Below the pieces are notes generated by a model, which saw only the letters and a list, made by a program, of their open reading frames with translations, was not told the DNA's origin and searched no databases. The translations under genes and the position numbers were made by a program. From contig JALKBU010000649.1 in NCBI GenBank assembly GCA_023091735.1, positions 1 to 29,169 of the forward strand: 29,169 nt of DNA, read 5' to 3'. Origin of the DNA: Trichomonas tenax (Eukaryota; Parabasalia; Trichomonadida; Trichomonadidae). Shown piece by piece: positions 17,775-25,952 of the stretch (position 1 is its first letter; each line of letters begins with the position of its first letter).

Positions 17775-18734
17775 TTAATGAATGAAAGATATATCAGCCG
17801 AAGTTCTGCTTAAGACAACAGCTCTAACTACCGGCATGCAGTGCAAAAAGTGAAGTATCAAGAAAATAATAGCACAAATGAAACTAATTATTCCGAGTAT
17901 TATGAAAAACAAACCTGCACCTTTGTTTGCACTTCCCATCCATGACACTTCCATGAGAACAATACTCTTCTTGCCATCAAACGACTTTACAGGATAATTA
18001 TTTTCGATAGTTAATTGATATTCACCTGCTTTGAGTTTGGATGTGTCGAGCTCTCCCCAGGTCTTAATGAATGTGGAGAACGGGGATATCAATATCCAGT
18101 TGATGAAATTCTGGTTTTTTACGCCGCCGGGAAAACGATTTTCGTCAATGACTTTGACAGAGTTTTCTTCTGTGTACCCATCACCTATTGACTGAACAGC
18201 CTTCTTGTAGTACTTCGGAGTGATGGAATCAGTTAAAATTTTCGGAAAATTCGAATCAAACGTGAATGAGTCGTTGAATATCGACATCGGTACTGCCCCG
18301 CAGGGGATATAAACCATTTTCTTGTCTTTGTCAGCAAATCTGACGGAATCGCAAAGACGCGTGTTCGCTTTTGATCGCGATTTTCCTTCGAGTTGGTCGT
18401 AGCTTTTTGAGCTGGAATACACGAAGTTGTTCTGGAAATAGTGGTATAATTTGTAATACATCCATATTTTGCCGGTAAGATCGTGATTTAATTTGAATGT
18501 CGTCGAAATGTTGCCGAAATCTAGGTCCGTGTAATCAAATTCGAATTCTCTCATATCTTTTGATGAAACATAATATGGAATGCCGATCGCTAAACAAATA
18601 ATCGTGAAAATAATAAAAATGACGGCTGCCATAACAGGCATTAAGAATGGCTCACAACCCGGCCACCTCTGCTGGAGGAAGTTGTTGTCGGAGTGCGGAA
18701 TTTTGTTCTCGCCGTTGAGTTTTTCGTGCTCCAT
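17775..18734 (-). CDS. CDC50/LEM3-family flippase subunit
   Basis: A 319-residue membrane protein with the two-helix topology of CDC50/LEM3, the non-catalytic partner of P4-ATPase phospholipid flippases. Membrane segments lie at about 30-54 and 274-297, enclosing a large lumenal/extracellular domain. Family marks include FLQQRWPGCEP just before the first helix, YYKLYHYFQNN, the Cys residues in RLCDSVRF and IPCGAVPMSIFNDSF, NFINWILISPFSTFIKTWG, and the juxtamembrane GSANKGAGLFFI. The start is ATG 18734; six extra upstream codons begin with TTG and are not used. It should act in ER exit of a flippase and in lipid asymmetry at Golgi or plasma membrane. TTTACAYGNCA copies lie just upstream. The frame is intact. 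Confidence 0.9.
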   Translation of the reverse strand: MEHEKLNGENKIPHSDNNFLQQRWPGCEPFLMPVMAAVIFIIFTIICLAIGIPYYVSSKDMREFEFDYTDLDFGNISTTFKLNHDLTGKIWMYYKLYHYFQNNFVYSSSKSYDQLEGKSRSKANTRLCDSVRFADKDKKMVYIPCGAVPMSIFNDSFTFDSNFPKILTDSITPKYYKKAVQSIGDGYTEENSVKVIDENRFPGGVKNQNFINWILISPFSTFIKTWGELDTSKLKAGEYQLTIENNYPVKSFDGKKSIVLMEVSWMGSANKGAGLFFIILGIISFICAIIFLILHFLHCMPVVRAVVLSRTSADISFIH

Positions 18735-19438
18735 TTTTATTTTATTTTCCAAATTTTTCAGAAGCCATCTTTACGTGGCATATTTCGTTTACAAATTTTT
18801 TTACACGACATTTTTATTATAAATTATTTATTTACATGTCATTTTTTCGATAAGAACCGTTTACATGGCATAATTTTTGAATGAACAGTTTACATGTCGA
18901 AATTGTCGATTTCAATATTTTATGTGGCATATTTTATTTAATTAACTCCAAAATCAACTCGCCAGCGACCGTTTTCGGTGAGGAAAACAGTTCCTTATGT
19001 GAACAGAAGCATGGAATACTCAATTAAAAATAATTGCTTTTGCTTAATTAAAATAAAGGAAATGTGATTATTTTATATAATTTTATATTTGGAAAATCAA
19101 AGCCTAAGACATGATGAATATTTTCAAGTATCTAGTCTTATTAATGTTTTTAGAAGACAATTTATTAATTTAGATTAGATTTTAACAATTTTGTCAAAGT
19201 AACATATTTACACGACATAAAATAGTTTGCATGCCATATTTTGGCTCATATGACAAGTTTCAATGTGGTTAATGGTTTTTGAAATGTTGTAACATTGAGT
19301 AAATTATATAGTACATCATTCAGGTATCAATATTTTCAAATTTTTATACTAGGGATTTTGAGAAGTTTACATGGTGTTACAAGAAATATTTTTGCTACAA
19401 ATTATTTTCCTGATGTTATTTTTTATTTTTGGCATTGG
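18735..19438. other. Intergenic region with dense motif copies
   Basis: No gene. It holds at least six strict TTTACAYGNCA copies plus variants (annotated cluster 18770-18901 and 19207-19219). It ends where the inverted-repeat element begins. Confidence 0.5.
18770..18901 (+). promoter_or_regulatory. TTTACAYGNCA motif array upstream of CDC50 gene
   Basis: Five strict copies: 18770-18782 (TTTACGTGGCATA), 18800-18812 (TTTACACGACATT), 18831-18843 (TTTACATGTCATT), 18860-18872 (TTTACATGGCATA) and 18889-18901 (TTTACATGTCGAA). They are spaced 29-31 bp apart and all point away from the minus-strand gene. The nearest lies 36 bp from its ATG at 18734. A further copy at 19207-19219 and a variant near 18917 extend the array. 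The regular spacing near three helical turns suggests cooperative binding, which is inference. Confidence 0.5.
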
Positions 19439-19690
19439 AGTTTAATGGAATAAAAAAGTTAATGGAATAAATGTGACTTTATGCGAATAAAGTGAATTTG
19501 GAATCAAACCATATTTTGGAATAACCGCCAATTTGGAATAATGACGGTTATTCCATATGCCAAAAATATGTCGAACAGTGGCAATAATGGAATACACGAA
19601 TTATTTGGAATCTCCGAATATTTGGATATGCGCATAATGCTCTCAAAATTTGGAACCAACTTCGATATTGGAATTAGGAATAATGGATAA
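19439..19690 (+). repeat. Left terminal inverted repeat
   Basis: Imperfect inverted copy of the right end. It contains many GGAATAA words and an internal partial duplication around 19500-19535 that the right arm lacks. Confidence 0.65.
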
Positions 19691-19811
19691 TAATGAAATC
19701 AAAATACTGTGGAATAACTGTCAGGCAGTTGGAAACGTAATCACTTTATCCTCAATTCAAATTCAAATTGAGATAGCATTATCATCCAGAATTTGTGGTA
19801 AAAAGGAAAAA

Positions 19812-19888
19812 GGAAGGACTACCGCGAGTCAAACCAGCAAACCACTTCATTAAAGCTTGGAGTGTTTTGCCAACTGAGCTATGAGGCG
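19812..19888 (-). pseudogene. tRNA-like pseudogene / Pol III unit
   Basis: Read on the minus strand, the sequence begins CGCCTCA and continues TAGCTCAGTTGG, an exact match to the Pol III A box and tRNA D-arm consensus. About 45 bases on, GGTTTGACTCG matches the B box (GGTTCGANTCC) at nine of eleven positions. Two T5 runs follow just downstream (complement of 19807-19811 and 19800-19804), a typical Pol III terminator. However, the acceptor, anticodon and T stems do not pair, so it is not a working tRNA. It lies inside the inverted-repeat element. It may be a tRNA-derived remnant or a transcribed small RNA. Confidence 0.5.
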
Positions 19889-20171
19889 AAGCAATTTTTC
19901 TCAATCCGGATCTTCAAAACCGATGGGCACTTCAAATATAGAGCATATGCAATAACAATGATTAAAAATCGAAAAGTTAGAAGTGATTTATTCTGATATC
20001 TTTTCATTTTAAAGCAAAACTACATTTTCAATCGATAGAATTCATTGGCTGTCGTCTTGCATATATCATAGCACACATCAATGTATTCTCTATTCAACAA
20101 AAACGTGGAATCAAAGAGGAAGAATAATTGACATGTAAACAAGTTCGATGTCAGCTAACAGAGACCTTGAG

Positions 20172-20357
20172 GTCGATTCCTAATTCCATTATTCCACTTT
20201 TGATTCCAAATTCATTTTGATTCCAAAAAATCGATTATTCCATTATTGTCACTTTTCGATCTATTTTTGGCATATGGAATAACCGTCATTATTCCAAATT
20301 CACTTTATTCGCATAAAGCCACCTTTATTCCAATAATTTTTTTTATTCCATTAAACT
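20172..20357 (-). repeat. Right terminal inverted repeat
   Basis: Reverse-complement counterpart of the left arm. Identity is best in the outer 120 bp and around GGCATATGGAATAACCGTCA (20268-20287). Confidence 0.65.
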
Positions 20358-21293
20358 ATATTGACTTAGGGACACCAATTTAGAAATGATCCTGGATTTT
20401 TTCAAACTTCTTGGTCGAATAAAATTTTGACTTTTTTTGTAAAATCCTATTATTTGTTACAAAACAGAGGATTTTTCAATTTTATTATAGCCAATCAATT
20501 TCTTAATGGAAGCTGGTTTTAATGCACTCATATTCATGTTTTTGTCAACTAGCGCTTTACATCTGACAGGAAATATCTGGATGGAAGTCTGGAAGATATT
20601 TTTAAAACTTCAAAGTAATAACCAGCACATGATTCTAGACAACATCTGCAAACTTCATGAAGTTCTATAAAAATTTTTTGCTATAGAAAAACAAAATTAT
20701 GTTTGAATGATTCTAGAATTAATATCAACTATATTGTGGTTTAAAATTTTGAATCCGGAAGCGGCTTTGGGAAATAAATAACGTATTGTGAAAGGTAACA
20801 AAACTATTGAATTGGTTGTGTTCTGTTTTTGAATAATGTAAATTTCTCAAAAAAACATATAGGGATATTAGATTCATATCAGTATAATAATTATTTTTCG
20901 ACAAAATAAACTTAATCTCTGTCACTTTTATAATAAAGGTTGTTAAAATTCGTGTAAAAGGGATTATAAAGGAGTATATATTATCCAAAACCCACTTTAA
21001 CGTATTTAACTGATTACATTACTTTTAATAATGGACAAATGGATTCGTTGTGAGCAACAAGCACATCAGACAGTTGCAGTGCACGCTGAATTCATATTAT
21101 GGTATCATAATAAGTATTTTTAACCCTACAAAACAAAGAAAAAACAAAATTTATAGGCAAAAATGAAAATTCCTTTTCAAGAACATTAATCGAAGCTATC
21201 AATTTGTTACAGAATGATTAAAAAATGATCTTGAAACTTCTCAAAGCATCTAAATCAACAATCTTAGGCTCTCATTTTAAGTCTTCTTTACTC

Positions 21294-21334
21294 TTGACAT
21301 GTAAATTATTTATGACAATAGTTTACATGTCAAA
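21294..21334. promoter_or_regulatory. Inverted pair of the TTTACAYGNCA motif
   Basis: TTGACATGTAAA at 21294-21305 and TTTACATGTCAAA at 21322-21334 face each other and could fold into a 12-bp stem. A like pair occurs at 23422-23470. No gene start is near, so the role is unclear. Confidence 0.4.
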
Positions 21335-21381
21335 TAGTTTGGCTTGAAGAAGCAGTATATGAAGAGCAATCATTGATGTTT

Positions 21382-21500
21382 GCAGCGAACTAGATACAGT
21401 ATCTAATGATAAGAAATTAATAACGTTGCAGCGAATTAAATGAATCATCTAATGATCATAAGTCAATGAAGTCGCACCGAACTAGTCGAGGCAACCAATC
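21382..21500 (+). repeat. 46-bp tandem repeat, about 2.6 copies
   Basis: Units start GCAGCGAACTAG at 21382, GCAGCGAATTAA at 21428 and GCACCGAACTAG at 21474, an exact 46-bp spacing. Units 1 and 2 share GCAGCGAA and ATCTAATGAT. The third is partial and more diverged. A still older unit may precede 21382. Confidence 0.65.
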
Positions 21501-22717
21501 GTTAGCCTTTGTTATAAGACTGCATGATTTGTCTATGTTCTTCTGAGTTCATAAAGCTGTCCTGCATTGCGAAAATAATAAACGACCACCTCAGAAATTC
21601 CGGAACACGACCATTTTCGTTGTTTCAAAAAATAAAAAATTGAAGCAAAAATTATCGTCTCATTTTGATTTTTTAGCGACCAAAGCCGTTCAAAAAATGT
21701 AAACTCTTCAAATTTCTGAATATGTAAGCTTTAAGTTCATGTAAACCAATCAATTTTTCAATCCACGCACAAAATGGTACACGTCTAAGAATTGTGGTAC
21801 ATGAACATTCAAAACACGTCATGCATTGAAAAATAACATCTTGTTTAAAAGTGACAATTGATATAATGCAGAATAGCATATCAAGGGCATTTTTCAAAAT
21901 TTTGTTTGCACAAATTTTGCCATGTAATCATTTTTATCATTTTAAAATATTTATTTAATTACAAATAATATAAATTACATTACATAATTGGATAAATCAT
22001 TTTTCATTGACAAAGGTAAATTGTTCGATTGCGTTTTAATTTTTTTCCATTTTTGCTTTATCATAATAAATACAGGCTAATACTAATATCTTGACTATGT
22101 ATTATGCATATCTAGCACTGCTTATACTATTTATTCATAATTTTTCCATTCCAAAATTATTTACAGAAAATCTTCCAGAAAGTTTTTATTTCCATCCAGA
22201 ATCCAAAATATCTTCCAAAGTTGCATCCCTAATTGGCTATGATTAAATCTGTTTTGAAAGTGAACCTAAAAGAATAGGCATACATTTATCCCACCATCTG
22301 ATTGATAAATACTTTTCCCTCAAAATACCCAGTTTTTCTAAGCTTTGGACTAAAAATCATAACTAAAAAATATATTGATTAAATGTGAATTCTCGCAGTA
22401 ATTGAAGCATCTATTAAATGTGAATCTAAAGGGATAAGCTCACATCTTACAATTGAAAAATATTTTCTTCTCAAATTAAACGGGGGGAGTCTAATCTATG
22501 GCAAAAATATTTCATTATGGGATCTAAAAGAATAAGAACCAAGGTGTTTAATTATATGCGTGTAAGTATATTAGGTAATAGCGTCTATTAATCAATGCTT
22601 CAAGTAAAAATATGGCACTCTGGTGGCATTTGACATTTTTTGGCAGATTGTCAAAAATTTACCCTTTGGCTGGATAAATTTTATCGTTTTGATTTTCCGA
22701 TTTTAGAAAAATAAATT

Positions 22718-23260
22718 TTGGATATATTTAGTAGACTCTGGCAGTGGCTTCTTGCGAAGTTCATCAAAAAGGAACTCAACATTGCAGTCCTTGGACTTCC
22801 CAATGCAGGCAAAACAACATTCGTGCGCGCACTTGCAAATCTCGATACAAACGAAAATACAGTACCAACGATAGGTGTGCAATTTTCTTCTATGGAAATT
22901 GGTAACCTCAAAGTTAAAGTATCTGACCTCAGTGGCAATCAAAATTACACATTTTTATGGAGTATATACGCGAAACAAGCAAATATTATTTTCTATTTAG
23001 TAGACTCGGCTGATCATGAATCTATTGGCGTTTGCCAAAACAACTTAGAAAGCTTGTTTGAAGATGCAAGTTGCAAAAATATTCCAATTATCGTTATAGC
23101 TAATAAGCAGGATATTGCTGGATGTTTATCGGCAGAAGATATAGCATCTGGTCTTAATTTGAAAGATGATAGTGAAAGAAAAGTTGCATTATTCGCTGTA
23201 TCTTCTAAGATGAAGCAAAACTTCTCTCCTTTGTTAAGCTATCTTGACAACAACTTCTAA
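22718..23260 (+). CDS. ARF/ARL-family small GTPase without an ATG
   Basis: A 180-residue GTPase domain of the ARF/ARL/SAR type, closest by eye to Arl8: an amphipathic Trp/Leu/Lys-rich N-terminal helix, then GLPNAGKTT (P-loop, residues 26-34), PTIG (switch I), DLSGNQ (switch II, 70-75), NKQD (129-132) and SSK. It would control membrane or lysosome-like traffic. Two oddities stand out. Aligned to the ARF motif DVGGQ, the catalytic Gln is Asn and the first Gly is Ser. The frame also has no ATG: TTG at 22718 occupies the expected start, a TAA lies just upstream, and the first Met is residue 59. I set the start at that TTG for lack of better. A lost ATG, an unseen upstream exon or a sequence error are all possible. 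Confidence 0.75.
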   Translation: MDIFSRLWQWLLAKFIKKELNIAVLGLPNAGKTTFVRALANLDTNENTVPTIGVQFSSMEIGNLKVKVSDLSGNQNYTFLWSIYAKQANIIFYLVDSADHESIGVCQNNLESLFEDASCKNIPIIVIANKQDIAGCLSAEDIASGLNLKDDSERKVALFAVSSKMKQNFSPLLSYLDNNF

Positions 23261-23612
23261 AATATATGTTTATTGTGTTTTCATATATCAATATGAAATA
23301 TTTAATTTTTCTTTTTTTCTTTTTTCATTCTAACTTTAACCATTGCTTTGTGGTGCTCCTATGCTAACTAAATATCTAGGTCCGATTGATTAAAACAAAA
23401 CTTTAAAAACCTTCAATTCACATGACATGTAAACTAAAAAAATAAGATCCTGATCAGTTTACATGTCAAAAAGCATGATAACAACAATTTTATAAAGAAT
23501 ATAAATATGGAGATGCCATAAATAATATTTATAATGTTAGTTTTGAATTATTTTCAATTTTTCAAATTAAATATTTTTTTCTTTTACATAAAACTTCTAT
23601 AAATAAGATTCT
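23261..23612. other. Intergenic, with an inverted motif pair
   Basis: 3' spacer between convergent genes. ATGACATGTAAAC (23422-23434) and TTTACATGTCAAA (23458-23470) form another inverted pair of the dispersed motif. Nothing else recognised. Confidence 0.5.
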
Positions 23613-24518
23613 TTATTTTCTATGAGAGTAATAACTGTTTTCTCTGTTCCCAGATTCCTTGAATTTTCTATTTTCGCGGTTACGGTGTGCAAAGAAAGAG
23701 CGACGTTCTTTATTGCGTCCTCCATGATTCTTTCCACGAACTTTCTTGCGCTTTGGCTTATCACCATCTTCTTTATGCTCTTCGTCATCTTCCTTTGACT
23801 GATATTCTCCCTCTTCTTTATCTTTTTGCTCTTTCTTTGGTTCTTCGCCATCTTCTTTATGCTCTTCTGTGCCATCTTCTTCCTCATCATCTGGGAGCTC
23901 TTCTTCTTCGATATTTTCATCAAGGATCTTAAGGGAGCGTTCCAAGCCTCCATCTTTTGCAACTTCGACATATTGGAACTTCTCTCCTTGTGCTTTCACA
24001 ATTACTTCAGCAATTTCATTGTTGTAAGCGGTAAGTTGTTCGTTTGTCAATTTATTACCATTATTTATAAAGATTTGATGATACTTTTCGTCAATTTCTT
24101 CGATAAGTTTTTCGATTTCTGCATTTTGTTGATCTTTTTCTTCCTTCTTTTCCATTCTCTTTCTCTTACGTGCAGACATATCCTCACGACTCTCACCTTT
24201 AACTCTACGTGGATGTGTCTCGATTTTATCAGCTCCAGGCTCTTCAAATCTAAAATTATAGTTTTCTTCTGTCTTAGATGATTCAATTACCTCTTCAAGA
24301 TCATCAGATGATCCATCAACATCTGGTATTGGTGCACCTCCTTTCCATTTCTCATCCTTGAAGTAGCCGTCGAGATATTTATCAACTTCGTCTACTGGTT
24401 GATCTCCTCTGATCTCAGCCGTGTTCTTGTCAGAGTTTTGCAAATACATGTTGAGATCGTTCTCAACCTTCTCCTCATTTTCCGATGGAACGTCGTCACT
24501 TGATACTTCAGAGCTCAT
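23613..24518 (-). CDS. Kri1-like ribosome-biogenesis protein, short form
   Basis: A 301-residue, highly charged protein. Residues 86-95 (NYNFRFEEPG), followed by ETHPR and the basic MSARKRKRMEKKEEKD stretch, match the conserved core of Kri1, a nucleolar factor for small-subunit (40S) assembly. The N-terminus is acidic, and residues about 55-75 resemble the Kri1 segment before the core. The C-terminus is a low-complexity Glu/Asp then Lys/Arg/Gly-rich tail. The conserved Kri1 C-terminal domain is not present, so the protein is about half the usual length. The start is ATG 24518, ten bases after the +1 of a TCACT Inr. An ATG at 24554 would lie upstream of that Inr. It is convergent with the ARL-like gene. 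Confidence 0.75.
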   Translation of the reverse strand: MSSEVSSDDVPSENEEKVENDLNMYLQNSDKNTAEIRGDQPVDEVDKYLDGYFKDEKWKGGAPIPDVDGSSDDLEEVIESSKTEENYNFRFEEPGADKIETHPRRVKGESREDMSARKRKRMEKKEEKDQQNAEIEKLIEEIDEKYHQIFINNGNKLTNEQLTAYNNEIAEVIVKAQGEKFQYVEVAKDGGLERSLKILDENIEEEELPDDEEEDGTEEHKEDGEEPKKEQKDKEEGEYQSKEDDEEHKEDGDKPKRKKVRGKNHGGRNKERRSFFAHRNRENRKFKESGNRENSYYSHRK

Positions 24519-24525
24519 TCTGAAA

Positions 24526-24530
24526 AGTGA
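24526..24530 (-). promoter_or_regulatory. Trichomonad initiator (Inr) of the Kri1-like gene
   Basis: On the minus strand TCACT, matching TCA+1(C/T)(T/A), sits with its +1 A at 24528, ten bases before the ATG at 24518. This decides the start in favour of the second of two in-frame ATGs. Confidence 0.55.
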
Positions 24531-25381
24531 CACAAATTGTATGTAAAGTGGCATTTAGCAAAAATGAACTTGTAAATTAAAATTTGGCAAATGTAAAGTG
24601 ATTTTTGGGAAGATACAGGAATTATATATGAATGAGCGAATTGGCAAAAATAGGCCAATTCACTAAAATCGCAGACCCAATTCGCGCAGCCAAAAAGTGC
24701 CTAATTCGCACATCCATAAATTATATTTTTAAAACTAAATGTAACCTACATATCTGCATATGTCATCGTAGAAGTGTCCTAAAGTAAGCACATGCAACCG
24801 CCGCGATTTTCGAGCACTATGTACACAAGAAAAGTGACAAAAAATCATGCCTCCGGCGATGATAGTTATGGGTGATTCGAATATTGAAGTCGGTTGGGTG
24901 TTTACTGTATCACGCAGAACGGGGATCTTGAGTTTCGTAGTGGAATCAAAGATTCTCAAGAGACGAGTAGAGACGCTCTACACACACAAAATGTGCACTC
25001 TGGCCAAAGGATCACACCGATAATATAAACTTTGCTTTTTTTAAAAAATCCTTTTGAATTTTGTGAGAAAAAGTTGTCGAAAAATAAATCTAAAAAGGTA
25101 GCTGTTTCAATTCAAAATTGAATAAACAAGAATTACATTTTTTATTAGTTTAATCCCCTTAAATTTTAAGAATATTAAGAAAATGCAATGAGATCATATT
25201 GATAAAATAATTATTAAAGAAGGGTGAGTGGTTCAATAAAAAGTTGGTTTAATTAAAAAGTTACTTTATCTCGAATGTTATTAAAAGAGTATTTCGAATA
25301 TTTTTTGGCGTAAAATTTTCACAATTTAATTTCATAGAGAAATAATCGTCCATCGTTTTTAGATCAAAAAATTAATTTATA
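24531..25381. other. Non-coding stretch with a GC-richer island
   Basis: No gene is firmly supported. From about 24770 to 25020 the base composition is much less AT-rich than the flanks, and both strands have open frames. One is a 58-residue plus frame from ATG 24847. The other is a minus frame without an early ATG that reads TKLKIPVLRDTVNTQPTSIF. It may be a fragment of a gene or a structured RNA. Near 24542 TGTAAAGTGGCATTT may be a diverged dispersed motif. Confidence 0.4.
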
Positions 25382-25507
25382 ATGAGCACTCCTACGCCAC
25401 ATGGCTATGCATACATGAATTATGTTGCCGCTGCCGTAGCATGCATCATATTCATTCTTGTTGTCACAATGATTGTTATAATTTGCACTTGCACCAATTG
25501 TAGTTAG
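25382..25507 (+). CDS. Candidate 41-residue single-pass membrane protein
   Basis: An ATG-started frame: a polar Pro/Tyr/Gly N-terminus (MSTPTPHGYAYMN), one strong hydrophobic helix of about 22 residues rich in Val, Ile and Ala (residues 15-35), then a short tail with three Cys (CTCTNCS). The organised topology and the drop in AT content within it, compared with the flanks, support coding. There is no known family. A minus-strand frame overlapping it has low coding character. It could be a real microprotein or chance; no Inr of consensus form precedes it. Confidence 0.45.
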   Translation: MSTPTPHGYAYMNYVAAAVACIIFILVVTMIVIICTCTNCS

Positions 25508-25952
25508 TAATGAGATGTTCGCATTCACTACAACTCCGCCGTGGCTCTGCAAACATCTATTTATATAATTTGCCAGACTTTTAAAATGTCAAGCTCTTAA
25601 AAAGAGCCCTCTCTCCTTATAAAGGGATTAAATTTTTCATTTCTTTCAAAAATAAACGTTAAAATTAATTTTAAAACTCCTGACTTTATAAAATCTATTC
25701 AGTTTTTAAAATAATTTATTTTTTATTTCCTAAGCAAAGAATGAGTCAGTATATTTTTTATAAAACATTTCCCGAACGTTTACAGAAGTTATTCATGAAT
25801 GATGTAAATCTGAGAAATACAAACTATGGAAAAAGAGACGATGAACCAACAGGATAAATTGTCATTAATATTTCATATTTAGAATTTAATACATTATGCT
25901 TTAAATTCATTATTTCCGTATTGAATGTTTGTAATAAATTCCAAACACTAGT
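25508..25952. other. Intergenic; small ORF and small stem-loop
   Basis: GCTCTT/AAGAGC around 25592-25606 forms a small stem. The interval also holds a 38-residue plus frame (25741-25857, listed separately) and the 3' flank of the fibre-like gene. I looked for and did not find a terminal repeat that would mark the left edge of the Maverick-like element. Confidence 0.4.
25741..25857 (+). CDS. Doubtful 38-residue ORF next to the Maverick-like region
   Basis: ATG 25741 to TAA 25855-25857. The polar protein reads like real coding sequence (YKTFPERLQKLFMNDV, then NTNYGKRDDE) but is unrelated to anything I recognise. It may be a remnant of a Maverick gene cut off at the element edge. Confidence 0.3.
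   Translation: MSQYIFYKTFPERLQKLFMNDVNLRNTNYGKRDDEPTG

Larger units (their letters stand above)
19439..20357. mobile_element. 919-bp non-autonomous element with long terminal inverted repeats
   Basis: AGTTTAATGG at 19439-19448 is mirrored by CCATTAAACT at 20348-20357. From both ends inward the sequences stay alike for roughly 190-250 bp, including TTTATGCGAATAAAGTGAAT, GACGGTTATTCCATATGCC and GGAATTAGGAAT. The left arm has about 33 extra bases. The arms are packed with short GGAATAA/TTATTCC words. The interior has no transposase but holds a tRNA-like unit. I see no clear target-site duplication. It fits a MITE-like DNA element or decayed transposon; the parent family is unknown. Confidence 0.7.
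20358..22711. other. Long gene-free stretch
   Basis: More than 2.3 kb with no ATG-started frame worth calling on either strand. It contains an inverted pair of the dispersed motif (21294-21305 and 21322-21334), followed at once by a 46-bp tandem repeat. TTG-started frames at 20725-20988 and 21673-21897 were not accepted. Confidence 0.5.

Noticed and set aside
19812..19888. Functional tRNA, possibly with a UUA anticodon
   Set aside because: Acceptor, anticodon and T stems do not pair, so the anticodon cannot be placed with confidence.
20725..20988. 87-residue minus-strand frame
   Set aside because: TTG start, no motif, composition like the AT-rich background.
21673..21897. Cys-rich minus-strand frame (CMTCFECSC)
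   Set aside because: TTG start, no ATG, no recognisable zinc-finger spacing. A transposase remnant cannot be excluded but is unsupported.
23597..24286. Several Lys/Leu-rich frames overlapping the Kri1-like gene
   Set aside because: Shadows produced by its low-complexity charged coding sequence.
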